From JANQSS01 sp965249735 (lineage in GTDB: Bacteria; Bacteroidota; Bacteroidia; Chitinophagales; Saprospiraceae): a stretch of DNA of 64,000 nt. The notes under the pieces were generated by a model, which did not search any database, was not told where the DNA came from, and saw only the letters and a list, made by a program, of their open reading frames with translations. The position numbers were made by a program, and so were the translations under genes. Below are positions 25,839 through 35,537 of the stretch, in pieces (positions within the stretch are counted from its first letter, which is position 1; every line of letters begins with the position of its first letter). The stretch spans positions 119,167-183,166 of the forward strand of contig CBDFMS010000018.1 in the NCBI GenBank assembly GCA_965249735.1, given 5' to 3'.

Positions 25839-28226
25839 ATGAATTCAGAATACATTTCGACACCTGATCTAATGGAGCACTTTCCCGGTGAATTTACACG
25901 TATGTCGCAAAGTGGCGATCAAATTGTCATTGAAACAGACAACCAGGTTCTACTTTGTATAGAAGTATTCACCGATCATGTCATGCGTCTGCGCTATTTA
26001 CCTGAAGGACATATCATCAATGATTTTTCCTACGCGGTTACAGATAATGGAAACAGAGGATACAATGAATTGAACATCGAAGAGAAAAAAAAGGAGATCA
26101 TCATTGCGACACCGAAAATAACTTGTGTCATCTCAAAAAAGAATTTAAAGGTTAAATTTTACAACGAAGACGATGTACTATTAAATGAAGATGAAAAAGG
26201 TTTTCATTGGCAATTAAATCACAAGTACGGCGGTAACATTGTCAAAATGAGTAAACATGCTCAGAAGCACGAACATTTTTTCGGCCTGGGAGATAAAACA
26301 GGGCCTTTTAATCTTCGTGATAAACGATATGAATTATGGGGTACAGATAATTATGGATACCACAATGACACTGACCCACTCTATAAGAACATTCCATTTT
26401 ATTTGGGCTTACATACTAACTCATGCTATGGAATATTTTTTGACAACACTTTTCAAAGTTTTTTTGACTTTGCCTCAGAACGAAAAACCGCTGTATCGTT
26501 TTGGGCATTGGGTGGAGAAATGAATTATTATTTTATTGTCGGGTCAGACATGCTAAAAGTTTCAGAAAGATTCACACGGTTAACCGGAAAATCAGAAATG
26601 CCACCATTGTGGGCGCTTGGATATCATCAATGCAAATGGAGCTATTATCCTGAAAGTAACGTCCGGACCATCTGCACCAAGCTGCGAAAACTCGATATTC
26701 CCTGTGATGCAATATATCTGGACATCGATTACATGGATGGATTTCGATGTTTCACATGGGATAAGGAAAAATTTCCTGATCCGCCTAAGATGGTAGCTGA
26801 TCTATTGGATCAGGGATTTAAGACCATCGTCATCATCGATCCGGGAATAAAGGTCGATCCGGAATATTCTGTCTTCAAAGAAGCTTTCGAAAAGGACTAT
26901 TTCTGCAAACGGGCTGATGGGCCACATTTAATGGGAAAGGTATGGCCCGGTGACTGTTACTTTCCGGATTTCACAAATCCTGATGTGCGTGCATGGTGGG
27001 CGGATCTTTTTAAAGAATTGATCGCAGAGACCGGTGTTCACGGCGTATGGAACGATATGAATGAACCAGCGGTATTCGAAGTGGAAAGTAAAACCTTTCC
27101 GGATGATGTACGCCATCATTACGATGGTCATCCATGCAGTCATCGAAAAGCGCACAACATCTATGGTATGCAGATGACGCGGGCAACATATGAAGGCGTA
27201 AAAAAATTCACATATCCTCGCAGGCCATTTATCATTACGCGTTCTGCCTATGCCGGAATTCAACGTTTTTCTTCCGTTTGGACCGGTGATAATATCGCCT
27301 CCTGGGAGCACTTGCGAATCGCAAATATTCAGTGCTTGCGGTTAAGTATTTCGGGAATATCATTTTGTGGATCAGATATTGGTGGCTTCATGGAACACCC
27401 GAGTCCACAACTATATATCCGCTGGATGCAAATGGCAACATTTCATCCCTTCATGCGCACACACTCATCCGGGGACCATGGTAATCAGGAACCCTGGTCT
27501 TTTGGTGAAGAGGCATTGTCAATTGTCAGAGATTATATCAAATTACGATATACATTGTTGCCATATTTATATTCTGCATTTGATCAATATGTAAATAAAG
27601 GTCGGCCCATTTTAAGACCTATTTCCTTTTATGATAAGACAGACGAAGAAACGTATTTTAGGGAAGACGAATTTTTTCATGGAGACCATCTTTTGATTTG
27701 TCCGGTGATGGATTCCAATTATAGCAGACAGGTATATCTGCCCAAAGGCCAATGGTACAATTATTGGACAAATCAACTTTATCAAGGAAAAAAAGAAATA
27801 AAAGTAGATGCACGTTTGGACCGGATTCCAATTTTTATTCGCGCCGGTGCTGTAATTCCGTTTTATCCGGAAATGAATTTCGTTGGCGAGAAAAAAATTG
27901 ACGACTTAAGGTTACGTATATATTACTGTCATGACAAGGTACAAAGCAGCCTCTTTGAAGATAGAGGTGATGGATACGACCATACGCGAGGATATTTCAA
28001 CAGAAAATCTTTTAATGTAAAAGGTAATGACAAAACACTCCGAGTATGGCAGAACATTACCGGGCAATTTGAACCGGAATACAAAACCTACGTCCTCGAA
28101 CTCATTGATATCCCTTTTACGATCAACCAAATCGAAGTCGACGGAGAAGCCTTTGATTGGTCTATTGCCAATGATATTGTTGAGTTAAAGATTCCAACAA
28201 CCTTTACCGAAATCGAAATTCGGTAA
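25839..28226 (+). CDS. Glycoside hydrolase family 31 alpha-glucosidase
   Basis: 795 residues. The beta-sandwich N-domain ends near residue 245. The barrel carries AIYLDIDYMDGFRCFTWD, the nucleophile in GVWNDMNEPAVF, the acid/base Asp in SVWTGDNIASWEHL, and SDIGGFMEHPSPQLYIRWMQ with the FHPFMRTHSS block. GH31 enzymes of this type hydrolyse terminal alpha-glucosidic bonds. No signal peptide is seen, so it is probably cytosolic and works with the neighbouring branching enzyme. The exact linkage preference cannot be told. Confidence 0.93.
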   Translation: MNSEYISTPDLMEHFPGEFTRMSQSGDQIVIETDNQVLLCIEVFTDHVMRLRYLPEGHIINDFSYAVTDNGNRGYNELNIEEKKKEIIIATPKITCVISKKNLKVKFYNEDDVLLNEDEKGFHWQLNHKYGGNIVKMSKHAQKHEHFFGLGDKTGPFNLRDKRYELWGTDNYGYHNDTDPLYKNIPFYLGLHTNSCYGIFFDNTFQSFFDFASERKTAVSFWALGGEMNYYFIVGSDMLKVSERFTRLTGKSEMPPLWALGYHQCKWSYYPESNVRTICTKLRKLDIPCDAIYLDIDYMDGFRCFTWDKEKFPDPPKMVADLLDQGFKTIVIIDPGIKVDPEYSVFKEAFEKDYFCKRADGPHLMGKVWPGDCYFPDFTNPDVRAWWADLFKELIAETGVHGVWNDMNEPAVFEVESKTFPDDVRHHYDGHPCSHRKAHNIYGMQMTRATYEGVKKFTYPRRPFIITRSAYAGIQRFSSVWTGDNIASWEHLRIANIQCLRLSISGISFCGSDIGGFMEHPSPQLYIRWMQMATFHPFMRTHSSGDHGNQEPWSFGEEALSIVRDYIKLRYTLLPYLYSAFDQYVNKGRPILRPISFYDKTDEETYFREDEFFHGDHLLICPVMDSNYSRQVYLPKGQWYNYWTNQLYQGKKEIKVDARLDRIPIFIRAGAVIPFYPEMNFVGEKKIDDLRLRIYYCHDKVQSSLFEDRGDGYDHTRGYFNRKSFNVKGNDKTLRVWQNITGQFEPEYKTYVLELIDIPFTINQIEVDGEAFDWSIANDIVELKIPTTFTEIEIR

Positions 28227-28257
28227 TCAGGGCCGAGTCACATTTTTAATTATGGGG

Positions 28258-29547
28258 TCAAGAAACAAATAATAGCTCAGGCCAAAAAATCACTAAGCCC
28301 AATACAAATAGCTGTATGCATAAAAAGGGAATCACCCCTAAATACATATCTCGTGTAGCCACTTCCGGAGGTGCCACACCCCGCAGGTAAAACAAGGCAA
28401 AGCCGAATGGAGGAGTAAGAAACGATGTTTGTAAATTGAGCGCAAGGAGCACGGCAATCCAAACCATATCGAATCCATAGCTAATAAAAATAGGCGCCAC
28501 GACAGGAACGAAAATGAAAATGATTTCGATAAAATCTATAAAAAATCCCGCGACAAATAAAATGATCATCACAAGTAATAAAAATATTTGTGGAGACGGC
28601 ATTGTCGTAGTGATCAATTCCGCTAGATAAATATCTCCGCCCATACCCCTAAACACCAAAGCGAAGGTCGTTGCTCCGAGTAAAATAAAAAACACCATAG
28701 CAGTCACATGTGCTGTCTCATACACGACATTCTGTAATGTTTTAAACGATAATTTTTTATTGACCGCAGCTAATACAGTTGCGCCCATTGCTCCAAGGCC
28801 TGCAGCCTCTGTTGGAGAAGCAATACCAGTAAATATTGCACCTAGAACCAGGATAATTAATAATAGGGGCGCAACCAGGCTATTCAATAATTCATAAATA
28901 TGTTCCTTACCAATTTTACCATGATTATGCACGGGCGGCATCGTTTCTGGCTTGACTCTTGCCATTACCAATATATAGATAAGGTATCCCACAACCAGTA
29001 AAATGGACGGTAACACAGCCGCCGCAAATAACTTTCCCACCGAAATATTCATGACGCTCCCAAGCAATACCAGGACGATCGATGGAGGAATAATTTGACC
29101 CAGGGTACCAGCAGATAGGATTGTCCCGCTTGCCATCCGCTTGCTGTATTTGTTATCTAGCATGACCGGCAGAGAAATCAATCCCATTGTGATGACAGTG
29201 GCTCCTACGATTCCAGTACTTGCTGCCAATAAGGTACCCACAACCAAGGTGCTTACTGCCAATCCCCCACTCGACCAACCAAACAGCATAGCCATATTCT
29301 CAAGAAGCCGCTTTGCAATCCCAGAACGCTCCAACATCACCCCCATAAAAACGAACAGGGGCACTGCTAACAGTACATAGTTACTCACGACACCCATCAT
29401 ACGAGACGGTAGCAGCAGGAAAAAATCAGCACCTAAAAAAAACAAACCAAATAGCGTAGACAAGCCACCTAACACCAGGGCCACCGGATAACCGCTCAAT
29501 ACGAGTAAAAATATACAAGCAAATAAGAGGAGTGCGTATTGTTGCAT
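28258..29547 (-). CDS. TRAP transporter large permease (DctM family)
   Basis: 429 residues with about twelve hydrophobic helices. Family blocks include LAVPLFVFMGVMLERSGIA, the MASGTILSAGTLGQIIPPSI segment and LQTSFLTPPFGFALFYLRG near the C-terminus. It is the sodium-driven membrane subunit of tripartite organic-acid uptake systems. Its ATG overlaps the stop of the small-permease gene, so they are translationally coupled. No periplasmic binding protein (DctP/TAXI) gene is adjacent. Confidence 0.92.
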   Translation of the reverse strand: MQQYALLLFACIFLLVLSGYPVALVLGGLSTLFGLFFLGADFFLLLPSRMMGVVSNYVLLAVPLFVFMGVMLERSGIAKRLLENMAMLFGWSSGGLAVSTLVVGTLLAASTGIVGATVITMGLISLPVMLDNKYSKRMASGTILSAGTLGQIIPPSIVLVLLGSVMNISVGKLFAAAVLPSILLVVGYLIYILVMARVKPETMPPVHNHGKIGKEHIYELLNSLVAPLLLIILVLGAIFTGIASPTEAAGLGAMGATVLAAVNKKLSFKTLQNVVYETAHVTAMVFFILLGATTFALVFRGMGGDIYLAELITTTMPSPQIFLLLVMIILFVAGFFIDFIEIIFIFVPVVAPIFISYGFDMVWIAVLLALNLQTSFLTPPFGFALFYLRGVAPPEVATRDMYLGVIPFLCIQLFVLGLVIFWPELLFVS

Positions 29548-30023
29548 CAGGATTTATTATTCTTGCGCGAGTCAAAAAATAATTTATGTATCCCTACTAT
29601 AAACATGAGCACAAAACCAAGCGTCATCATGTATTTTACTATATAACGGGCGGGTAATCCTCCGGGATCCGGAGATCCTTCATTCCATCGCAAGGAATAT
29701 CCAGCATATTTAAAGGAAGAATAAATAACAATCGCCAACCAGGGCAAACCCAATAGCACATGGCCCCAGCGATTAATATTATTTTTTGTTTTTGGAGAAA
29801 ATTTCTGATAAAATACATCTACCCGGACATGCCGATCTTCCATCCAGGACCATGCACCACAAAGCAAGAATAATATTCCGAATAAATACCACTCTAACTC
29901 AATCATCCAAACCTGCGTGTCATTGAAGAGATATCGAAAAGTCACGTCAAAACAGATTAAGATTACTAGCACAAATGAAAGCCAGGCCGCTTTCTGTCCG
30001 ATTTTTGATATGAGCGAAACCAT
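29547..30023 (-). CDS. TRAP transporter small permease (DctQ family)
   Basis: 158 residues with four membrane segments. The block WSWMEDRHVRVDVFYQKFSP is the characteristic loop of DctQ subunits. It is first in the pair with the large permease gene and shares the ATGA-type overlap. The substrate is unknown since the binding protein is missing from the window. Confidence 0.88.
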   Translation of the reverse strand: MVSLISKIGQKAAWLSFVLVILICFDVTFRYLFNDTQVWMIELEWYLFGILFLLCGAWSWMEDRHVRVDVFYQKFSPKTKNNINRWGHVLLGLPWLAIVIYSSFKYAGYSLRWNEGSPDPGGLPARYIVKYMMTLGFVLMFIVGIHKLFFDSRKNNKS

Positions 30024-30098
30024 TTTACAAACAATATATTGACAACCTAAAACAATACCGGAAACGAATGGACTCTTTGCGTGTGCACTATATTCAAA

Positions 30099-30530
30099 CT
30101 ACTTCATTAAGTTTAATGTCACTTCAACGTTTCCACGTGTTGCCTTTGAATAAGGACAAACTTTTTCGTGCGCCTCATTCATCAATTCCATGGCCACTTC
30201 ATCGCTGACACCTTTTATCCTGGCATTTAGATTTACCGACAATGCCACACCCCCTTCTATCAGACCAAAGTTCACTTCCGCCTGAACCTCCGGTGATTCA
30301 ATTTCTAGTTTTCTGGTACCGGCAACATATTCTATCGCACCGCCAAAACACGCTGAATATCCGCATGCGAACAGTTCTTCCGGGTTTGTTTTATCACCTC
30401 CGGGACCACCAGCTGCAGCCGGCTTCGACAAATCAAACTCAAGCCTGCCGCTTTCAGATGCAACATGTCCATTTCTACCACCAACCGTTGTAGCACGAGC
30501 GGTGTAAAGTATTTTGTTCAGTATGTCCAT
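30099..30530 (-). CDS. ohr: Organic hydroperoxide resistance protein (Ohr/OsmC family)
   Basis: 143 residues. The two redox cysteines of the family are in GYSACFGGAIEYVA (about residue 60) and EKVCPYSKATRGNVEV (about 124), and NPEELFACGYSAC is the Ohr signature. The enzyme reduces organic hydroperoxides with lipoylated proteins as reductant. It is monocistronic; no OhrR-type regulator gene is adjacent. Confidence 0.93.
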   Translation of the reverse strand: MDILNKILYTARATTVGGRNGHVASESGRLEFDLSKPAAAGGPGGDKTNPEELFACGYSACFGGAIEYVAGTRKLEIESPEVQAEVNFGLIEGGVALSVNLNARIKGVSDEVAMELMNEAHEKVCPYSKATRGNVEVTLNLMK

Positions 30531-30651
30531 AATAGTTTTAAAAGCTTTGATTAATTAAATTCCTAAGGTAAGTAAAAGCCATGAATTACTATTCATTCAA
30601 CATGTCATAGTTAATATAAAAATGTATCAAGTTAAAGTCGCAATACTACAG

Positions 30652-32277
30652 CTAGTCTAATATTTCATCTAATAATATTGCCTCGGTGGCACTAGGCATT
30701 CCAACGTATATTTTCTGTGCCAGTGTGGGGGCAATTTGTGTAATAAATTTCTTTTCGTAATTCCTTCCCGGATTGATTCCCCAACCATACCATATAAGTG
30801 GCACATGGGTATCGTATACATATGGCGTTCCATGTGTCGTTCCACGTTTTTTATATTCGATATGTCCGGGTCTCATCACATAAACCATATCTCCTGATTG
30901 CTTCGGATCAAAGCCATTGAATATCATTTGTAACAATGGGTCCGCGTCATTTCCTCTAAGAATATCTTCGGATAGATAGACGCGTTGTATATATTCTTTT
31001 GCCATCAAAAAATGATAAATTTTTTGTTTTACATCATCCATATTCAATTTTAAATTTCGTATGACTTCGCGATTTAAATGAATATTGAAATTCGAGCAAT
31101 TTTTAACTACATTTTCTCCCCATGTTTCCATCGCATATTCCTTAAGCTCCTCCTTAACTGTATGAAATCCAATAGATCCGGCATTTACTTTTCTATCGAT
31201 GAGATATTGTGGAACTTCGGCAACTCCATGGTCCGAGGTCAGGAAGATCAGGTAATTATCCAGACCGATTTCACGATCCAATATTTTCAACAAACGTGCC
31301 AATGACTTATCCAATCGAATATAGGTGTCTTGTGTCTCCATAGCCCTTGGACCCATGGAATGACCAACATAATCGGTTGAGGAAAAACTTATATTCAACA
31401 TATCGACAAATTCATCCTGTCCCAGGTCGCATTCCTTAATCGCCTCCTCCACTAAATCCACGATCAAATCATTCCCATATGGCGAAGTTCTAATGGCTCC
31501 AATTCCACCTGATTTAATCATATTGGTCAGATCATAAGGAAACTCCGGACTGGCTTTTCCACCTAAAAGGTTTTCATAATTATTATTATCGGGAAGACTT
31601 TCATCATATGTTTTGCCGGCTGTTATATCCCAGCCTTTTTTAAAATATTCCAATGGCAATCTTCTTTCGTTGAAGGCTGTCACCCAGGGAGGAAGTGAGT
31701 CCATATAATATGTACTACTTACAAAATTCCCATCATCTGAAAACCAATACGCGGCATCACCCATATGTCCGGCGGGCAATATGGCACCCCTGTCTTTCAA
31801 ACTTACGCTGATCACCTTCCCACGTTCATTTGTAGACATTTTCAATTCATCTGATACTGTAGTAGACAGCACACGATTACACGACATGCCTTTCCCGTCA
31901 CCACCTACAATTGGATAATTCTCATCCTCTGTACAGTATACTTGTCGCTCCAATTTACGGTCATACCAATAATTTCCTATGATGCCATGTAAGCTCGGAG
32001 TAGCTCCGGTATAAATTGATGCGTGCCCAGGTGCTGTGTATGTGGGCGAATAATTATAGTGCGTGTTCGCATAATAAAACCCGTCCTGCATTAATCGTTT
32101 AAATCCCAATTCCCCAAAATCAATATAATATCGATGGATGTATTCATTCCGCATTTGATCGATTACGATTCCCACGACTAATTTCGGCTGTGTGCTCACT
32201 GACTGCGCTATTGAATAACAAGTACTCAATGACAAGCCTAAACAAAAAAGAAGCAAATGTCTAATTGTACTTACCAT
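30652..32277 (-). CDS. PafA-like alkaline phosphatase
   Basis: 541 residues, signal peptide at about 1-25 (ending SIAQ). The nucleophile Thr is in YSPTYTAPGHASIYTGATPS (residue about 78), metal ligands are in VVGIVIDQMRNEYI, FSSTDYVGHSMGPRA and LTSDHGVAEVP, and a late HGTPYVYDTHVPLIWYGWG gives the final His. This is the PafA-type phosphate-irrepressible periplasmic phosphomonoesterase class of Bacteroidota. It is the end of a same-strand block 16 bp after the sulfotransferase gene. Confidence 0.88.
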   Translation of the reverse strand: MVSTIRHLLLFCLGLSLSTCYSIAQSVSTQPKLVVGIVIDQMRNEYIHRYYIDFGELGFKRLMQDGFYYANTHYNYSPTYTAPGHASIYTGATPSLHGIIGNYWYDRKLERQVYCTEDENYPIVGGDGKGMSCNRVLSTTVSDELKMSTNERGKVISVSLKDRGAILPAGHMGDAAYWFSDDGNFVSSTYYMDSLPPWVTAFNERRLPLEYFKKGWDITAGKTYDESLPDNNNYENLLGGKASPEFPYDLTNMIKSGGIGAIRTSPYGNDLIVDLVEEAIKECDLGQDEFVDMLNISFSSTDYVGHSMGPRAMETQDTYIRLDKSLARLLKILDREIGLDNYLIFLTSDHGVAEVPQYLIDRKVNAGSIGFHTVKEELKEYAMETWGENVVKNCSNFNIHLNREVIRNLKLNMDDVKQKIYHFLMAKEYIQRVYLSEDILRGNDADPLLQMIFNGFDPKQSGDMVYVMRPGHIEYKKRGTTHGTPYVYDTHVPLIWYGWGINPGRNYEKKFITQIAPTLAQKIYVGMPSATEAILLDEILD

Positions 32278-32292
32278 ACTTTATCGTATTTA

Positions 32293-33357
32293 TTAAAATC
32301 TGTCATTTAAATTATCAATCCTGTCTTTAGACCATTTATATAACTTATTGTCACCAGATCGTAAAGTTTCAAATTTTTGACAGGCCACCGTATACAGTTT
32401 GCGATCCCAATAAGTTTTTTGATCAATCAATTGAATAATTTCATTACTAATTTTCGGTGATTTCCCTTTATTTTTTGTTAACTGCCTACCCATTGACCAA
32501 CCGAATTTTTTCTCAAGAATTTCAATACCTTCTTTAAATCTTTCCTGTATGCCGACAAAATCGCAGGACTCCAGATTTCTACAAGCCAATTCAAACGATT
32601 CCTGTGTAATTTTAGTTGTAGGTATATGAGCCGGCAGAAAAAAATAGGTTTGCGGATTATGATTGATTATATCCGCGATAATTTCAAGAAGAGAAATATC
32701 GGTCTTATATTCTTCCTGACTATATAGATGGTAAGCAAGTGATATCATCTGACTCTGAGGTTGACGAAGGAAAGTGATCACTTTGGGTCGGACTGGCATG
32801 TGTCGAATGGCCCATAACGGAAAATGGCCCATGATTAAATTAGTATTTAATTTACGATCCTTAGAAAGATCTTTTAGCACTTGAACATGAGGGTACTTTC
32901 CTCCATTTTCGGATAAATCCGCTTTGTTTGGCCAAATAGCTGCTTGATCAAATTGTTTATAAAGCATCATTCTGAGACTCGTTCCGGCAGTTTTTTGAAT
33001 ATGCATGAAAAACGTCAGATCCTGGTTGCTTTTTTGAATATGCCCTTGCTTCAAACGCGTAAGAGACAAATACGGCGTATGCGGCAAGGCTACATCATCA
33101 ACATGGACCTCTAACTCATCCAGAATATGAAAAAACCCCAAGCTTCGCAAATTGAAACTAAATCCATGGTTGCTCCTGAGTTGCTTATCAGTTAGAAATT
33201 TTGACGGCAATGTCGCCATTTGTCTTGCTAGACATTTTCCATTGCAAATCAATTTGACTTCTATCGAATTTTCATGAAAACCAGATAATGCAAACCCCTT
33301 GACTTCAATAGGTGATATATGTGTGATATAACCAATGATTGAAGATGTACTTGTCAT
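32293..33357 (-). CDS. Sulfotransferase family protein with extra N-terminal domain
   Basis: 354 residues. The sulfotransferase domain begins near residue 110 with the PAPS 5'-phosphosulfate loop FFMHIQKTAGTSLRMMLYKQ; the 3'-phosphate loop is PKVITFLRQPQSQMISLAYH. This is the heparan-sulfate 2-O-sulfotransferase-like (Sulfotransfer_2) pattern. The first 105 residues form a separate beta-rich module (IEVKGFALSGF ... HGFSFNL) like the domains appended to sugar-modifying transferases. It probably sulfates an envelope or extracellular glycan. It lies 3 bp after murB in the same transcript direction. Confidence 0.8.
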   Translation of the reverse strand: MTSTSSIIGYITHISPIEVKGFALSGFHENSIEVKLICNGKCLARQMATLPSKFLTDKQLRSNHGFSFNLRSLGFFHILDELEVHVDDVALPHTPYLSLTRLKQGHIQKSNQDLTFFMHIQKTAGTSLRMMLYKQFDQAAIWPNKADLSENGGKYPHVQVLKDLSKDRKLNTNLIMGHFPLWAIRHMPVRPKVITFLRQPQSQMISLAYHLYSQEEYKTDISLLEIIADIINHNPQTYFFLPAHIPTTKITQESFELACRNLESCDFVGIQERFKEGIEILEKKFGWSMGRQLTKNKGKSPKISNEIIQLIDQKTYWDRKLYTVACQKFETLRSGDNKLYKWSKDRIDNLNDRF

Positions 33358-33360
33358 ATG

Positions 33361-34374
33361 TTATTCAGATTTTATAATATTCACTTCTTCTTCCAATAAA
33401 AGTCCAAATTTATCATAAACAGATTGCTTGATATCATAAATTAATTTCATTACATTTTCCACCGTTGCACCTCCATAATTCACAATGACCAATGCCTGCT
33501 TTTCATAACACCCTGCAAGACCAACACGTTTGCCTTTCCATCCGCATTGCTCAATAAGATATCCGGCTGGTATTTTATATTGATGTTGGTCTATTGCAAA
33601 ATATTTCATCTCCGGAAAACGACGCGTTAGAGATTCAAATGTCCCGGCATCAATGACAGGGTTTTTGAAAAAGCTACCACTATTTCCGAGATCTTTTGGA
33701 TCAGGCAACTTTTCTGAACGTATTGCTACCACCATATCAAAAACCTCCCGAATAGTGGGATCAATTAACTTTCTACGATGCATTTCTTGTCTTAATGCAT
33801 AATACTCGACATTTGGTGTATGATGTTTCTTATTTAATTTCATCAGTACGGAAGTAATAATATATCTACCGGCCCCATGCCCTTTGAATAAAGAATTTCG
33901 ATATCCAAATTCACAAGCAGCACCATCCAATTCCACAATATTTCCTGTCATCCTGTCGTATGCCCTAAGGCGCTCAAAAACATCTTTTAGTTCAACTCCA
34001 TAGGCTCCGATATTTTGAACAGGAGCGGCACCTACACGTCCGGGTATGAGGGCAAGGTTCTCTACGCCACCCCAATCCATCGCCACACACACTTCTACAA
34101 AATGATGCCAATTAACACCGGCTCCAACTTCCACAAGTACAACGGAATCATCTGTCGAATCCGATTTAATATAATTTATGCTATTATGCAGAACCCATTT
34201 ATGTAATCGAGATGGCAATAAAATATTACTACCACCGCCTAAAATAAAAATATCATCATCGGGACTTAATTCTAACAAGTCGGTTTCCGATTCAATACAA
34301 GAATATTGGTCCGCGACCGACGTTATTCCAAATGTATTAAAATGCGTTAAATCTATATCCCTGCTTCTCTTCAT
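33361..34374 (-). CDS. murB: UDP-N-acetylenolpyruvoylglucosamine reductase
   Basis: 337 residues, type I (E. coli-like) MurB. FAD-binding motifs are ILGGGSNILLPS (about residue 45) and LIPGRVGAAPVQNIGAYGVE; the catalytic Ser is in NSGSFFKNPV (about 233) and the late Glu region is LLEEEVNI. It completes UDP-MurNAc synthesis in peptidoglycan assembly. Genes for two small membrane proteins and an ABC exporter precede it with zero or one-base gaps. Confidence 0.95.
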   Translation of the reverse strand: MKRSRDIDLTHFNTFGITSVADQYSCIESETDLLELSPDDDIFILGGGSNILLPSRLHKWVLHNSINYIKSDSTDDSVVLVEVGAGVNWHHFVEVCVAMDWGGVENLALIPGRVGAAPVQNIGAYGVELKDVFERLRAYDRMTGNIVELDGAACEFGYRNSLFKGHGAGRYIITSVLMKLNKKHHTPNVEYYALRQEMHRRKLIDPTIREVFDMVVAIRSEKLPDPKDLGNSGSFFKNPVIDAGTFESLTRRFPEMKYFAIDQHQYKIPAGYLIEQCGWKGKRVGLAGCYEKQALVIVNYGGATVENVMKLIYDIKQSVYDKFGLLLEEEVNIIKSE

Positions 34375-35007
34375 TTAATTTTTTGTCTCTTTTGTCCGTA
34401 AAGCCAATTTTTTCCGATGAATAAAATTTTGATCTAACATAATCCCAATGTGCCAGTTAGCAGCGTCCAGATCACCCTGTGCAAATCGAACATAAGCATA
34501 AATTGCGGTGGCCTTGCTCCCCAATCCTACATTCAATTGGGCAAAAACAGTCTGAAAGAGATCGCGCTCAATGTCTTCAAATTCCGTTTTCAAAAAATAA
34601 AGATCCGTTCTTGTGTATTGGAATCCGCCTGCTATCCCAACTCCCCATTTTCCCTTTTCCTGAAATCCGGATAATCCACCATAATTTATCGTTGCCAACA
34701 TCGGAAAATAAAATGCGCCCATACCTTTATATTCATCCAAATCCAAAGCAAATGGCGCTACACCGATTTGAGCTTCCAGAGAGATGGATAAATTCTTTCC
34801 ACCAATCCAAAGTTTTGGGCCAAGGTTTAAATTGAACAACGCACTACCAATTCCATGTTGTAGGGTGTCGGGTTGCATTGTTGGATTACGATGATACTGA
34901 TATAGATCTATTCCATAGGTTATTCCAAAACCAATCTGTCCTTCAGCATGAAATAGTGACAGCAGAAAAAATATCACAATTAGAGTATATTTTTTAATTC
35001 CAATCAT
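34375..35007 (-). CDS. Hypothetical outer-membrane beta-barrel-like protein
   Basis: 210 residues with a signal peptide (about 1-23, ending HAEG). The mature part has alternating hydrophobic strands with glycine and aromatic turns (IGFGITYGIDLYQYHR, FYFPMLATINYGGLSGF, GVGIAGGFQYTRTDLYF), as in small beta-barrel proteins. No family recognised. Its stop is directly followed by murB's ATG, and its start overlaps the preceding gene's stop. Confidence 0.6.
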   Translation of the reverse strand: MIGIKKYTLIVIFFLLSLFHAEGQIGFGITYGIDLYQYHRNPTMQPDTLQHGIGSALFNLNLGPKLWIGGKNLSISLEAQIGVAPFALDLDEYKGMGAFYFPMLATINYGGLSGFQEKGKWGVGIAGGFQYTRTDLYFLKTEFEDIERDLFQTVFAQLNVGLGSKATAIYAYVRFAQGDLDAANWHIGIMLDQNFIHRKKLALRTKETKN

Positions 35008-35537
35008 TATTTCATCTCATATAAATAATCAAACCCCCATCCGCCTCTTCTCATCGGCAATAATATTGTGTCATCTTGCTTACGAAATGATCGTCTTTCT
35101 CTTACATAAAATGACTCGTCACCATGTTCAGTCTCAACCAATATTCTAAAGCCATCTACTTGAATGGAATTCGAATCGATCAATCCAAGTGGTTGCTCTG
35201 AACGCGCACTAATACTAATCAGGTCATACCTCTTATAATCAGTATTATTCGTTCCGAAAAGCCTGTTAGTCAAACTTCCAAATAATGGAGTAAGTAAGAG
35301 ACACATTAACAACACCCCTGTTATAAGCATAAACTTTTCAAACAAGGTAGTGGTGTGTCTCATATTTAATGCAATAATGGTACCGGCAAAAATACTCATC
35401 ACGATGGCCGAATACAAGATCAGTCGTCCGGACTGCTCCGTATTAACGACAAATTTAAATTCGTTGATATACAGCAAGATCGTTCCAAAAAAAATGATAA
35501 CTCCTGCAATGACTTTTATGATATCGGATCGATTCAA
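35007..35537 (-). CDS. Hypothetical membrane protein
   Basis: 176 residues with three N-terminal membrane helices (VIAGVIIFFGTILLYI, LILYSAIVMSIFAGTIIALN, FMLITGVLLMCLLLTPLFG) and a soluble C-terminal part of about 75 residues ending in GGWGFDYLYEMK. No family recognised. It lies between the ABC exporter and the barrel-like gene, with one-base overlap or abutment on both sides, so it belongs to the same operon. Confidence 0.65.
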   Translation of the reverse strand: MNRSDIIKVIAGVIIFFGTILLYINEFKFVVNTEQSGRLILYSAIVMSIFAGTIIALNMRHTTTLFEKFMLITGVLLMCLLLTPLFGSLTNRLFGTNNTDYKRYDLISISARSEQPLGLIDSNSIQVDGFRILVETEHGDESFYVRERRSFRKQDDTILLPMRRGGWGFDYLYEMK

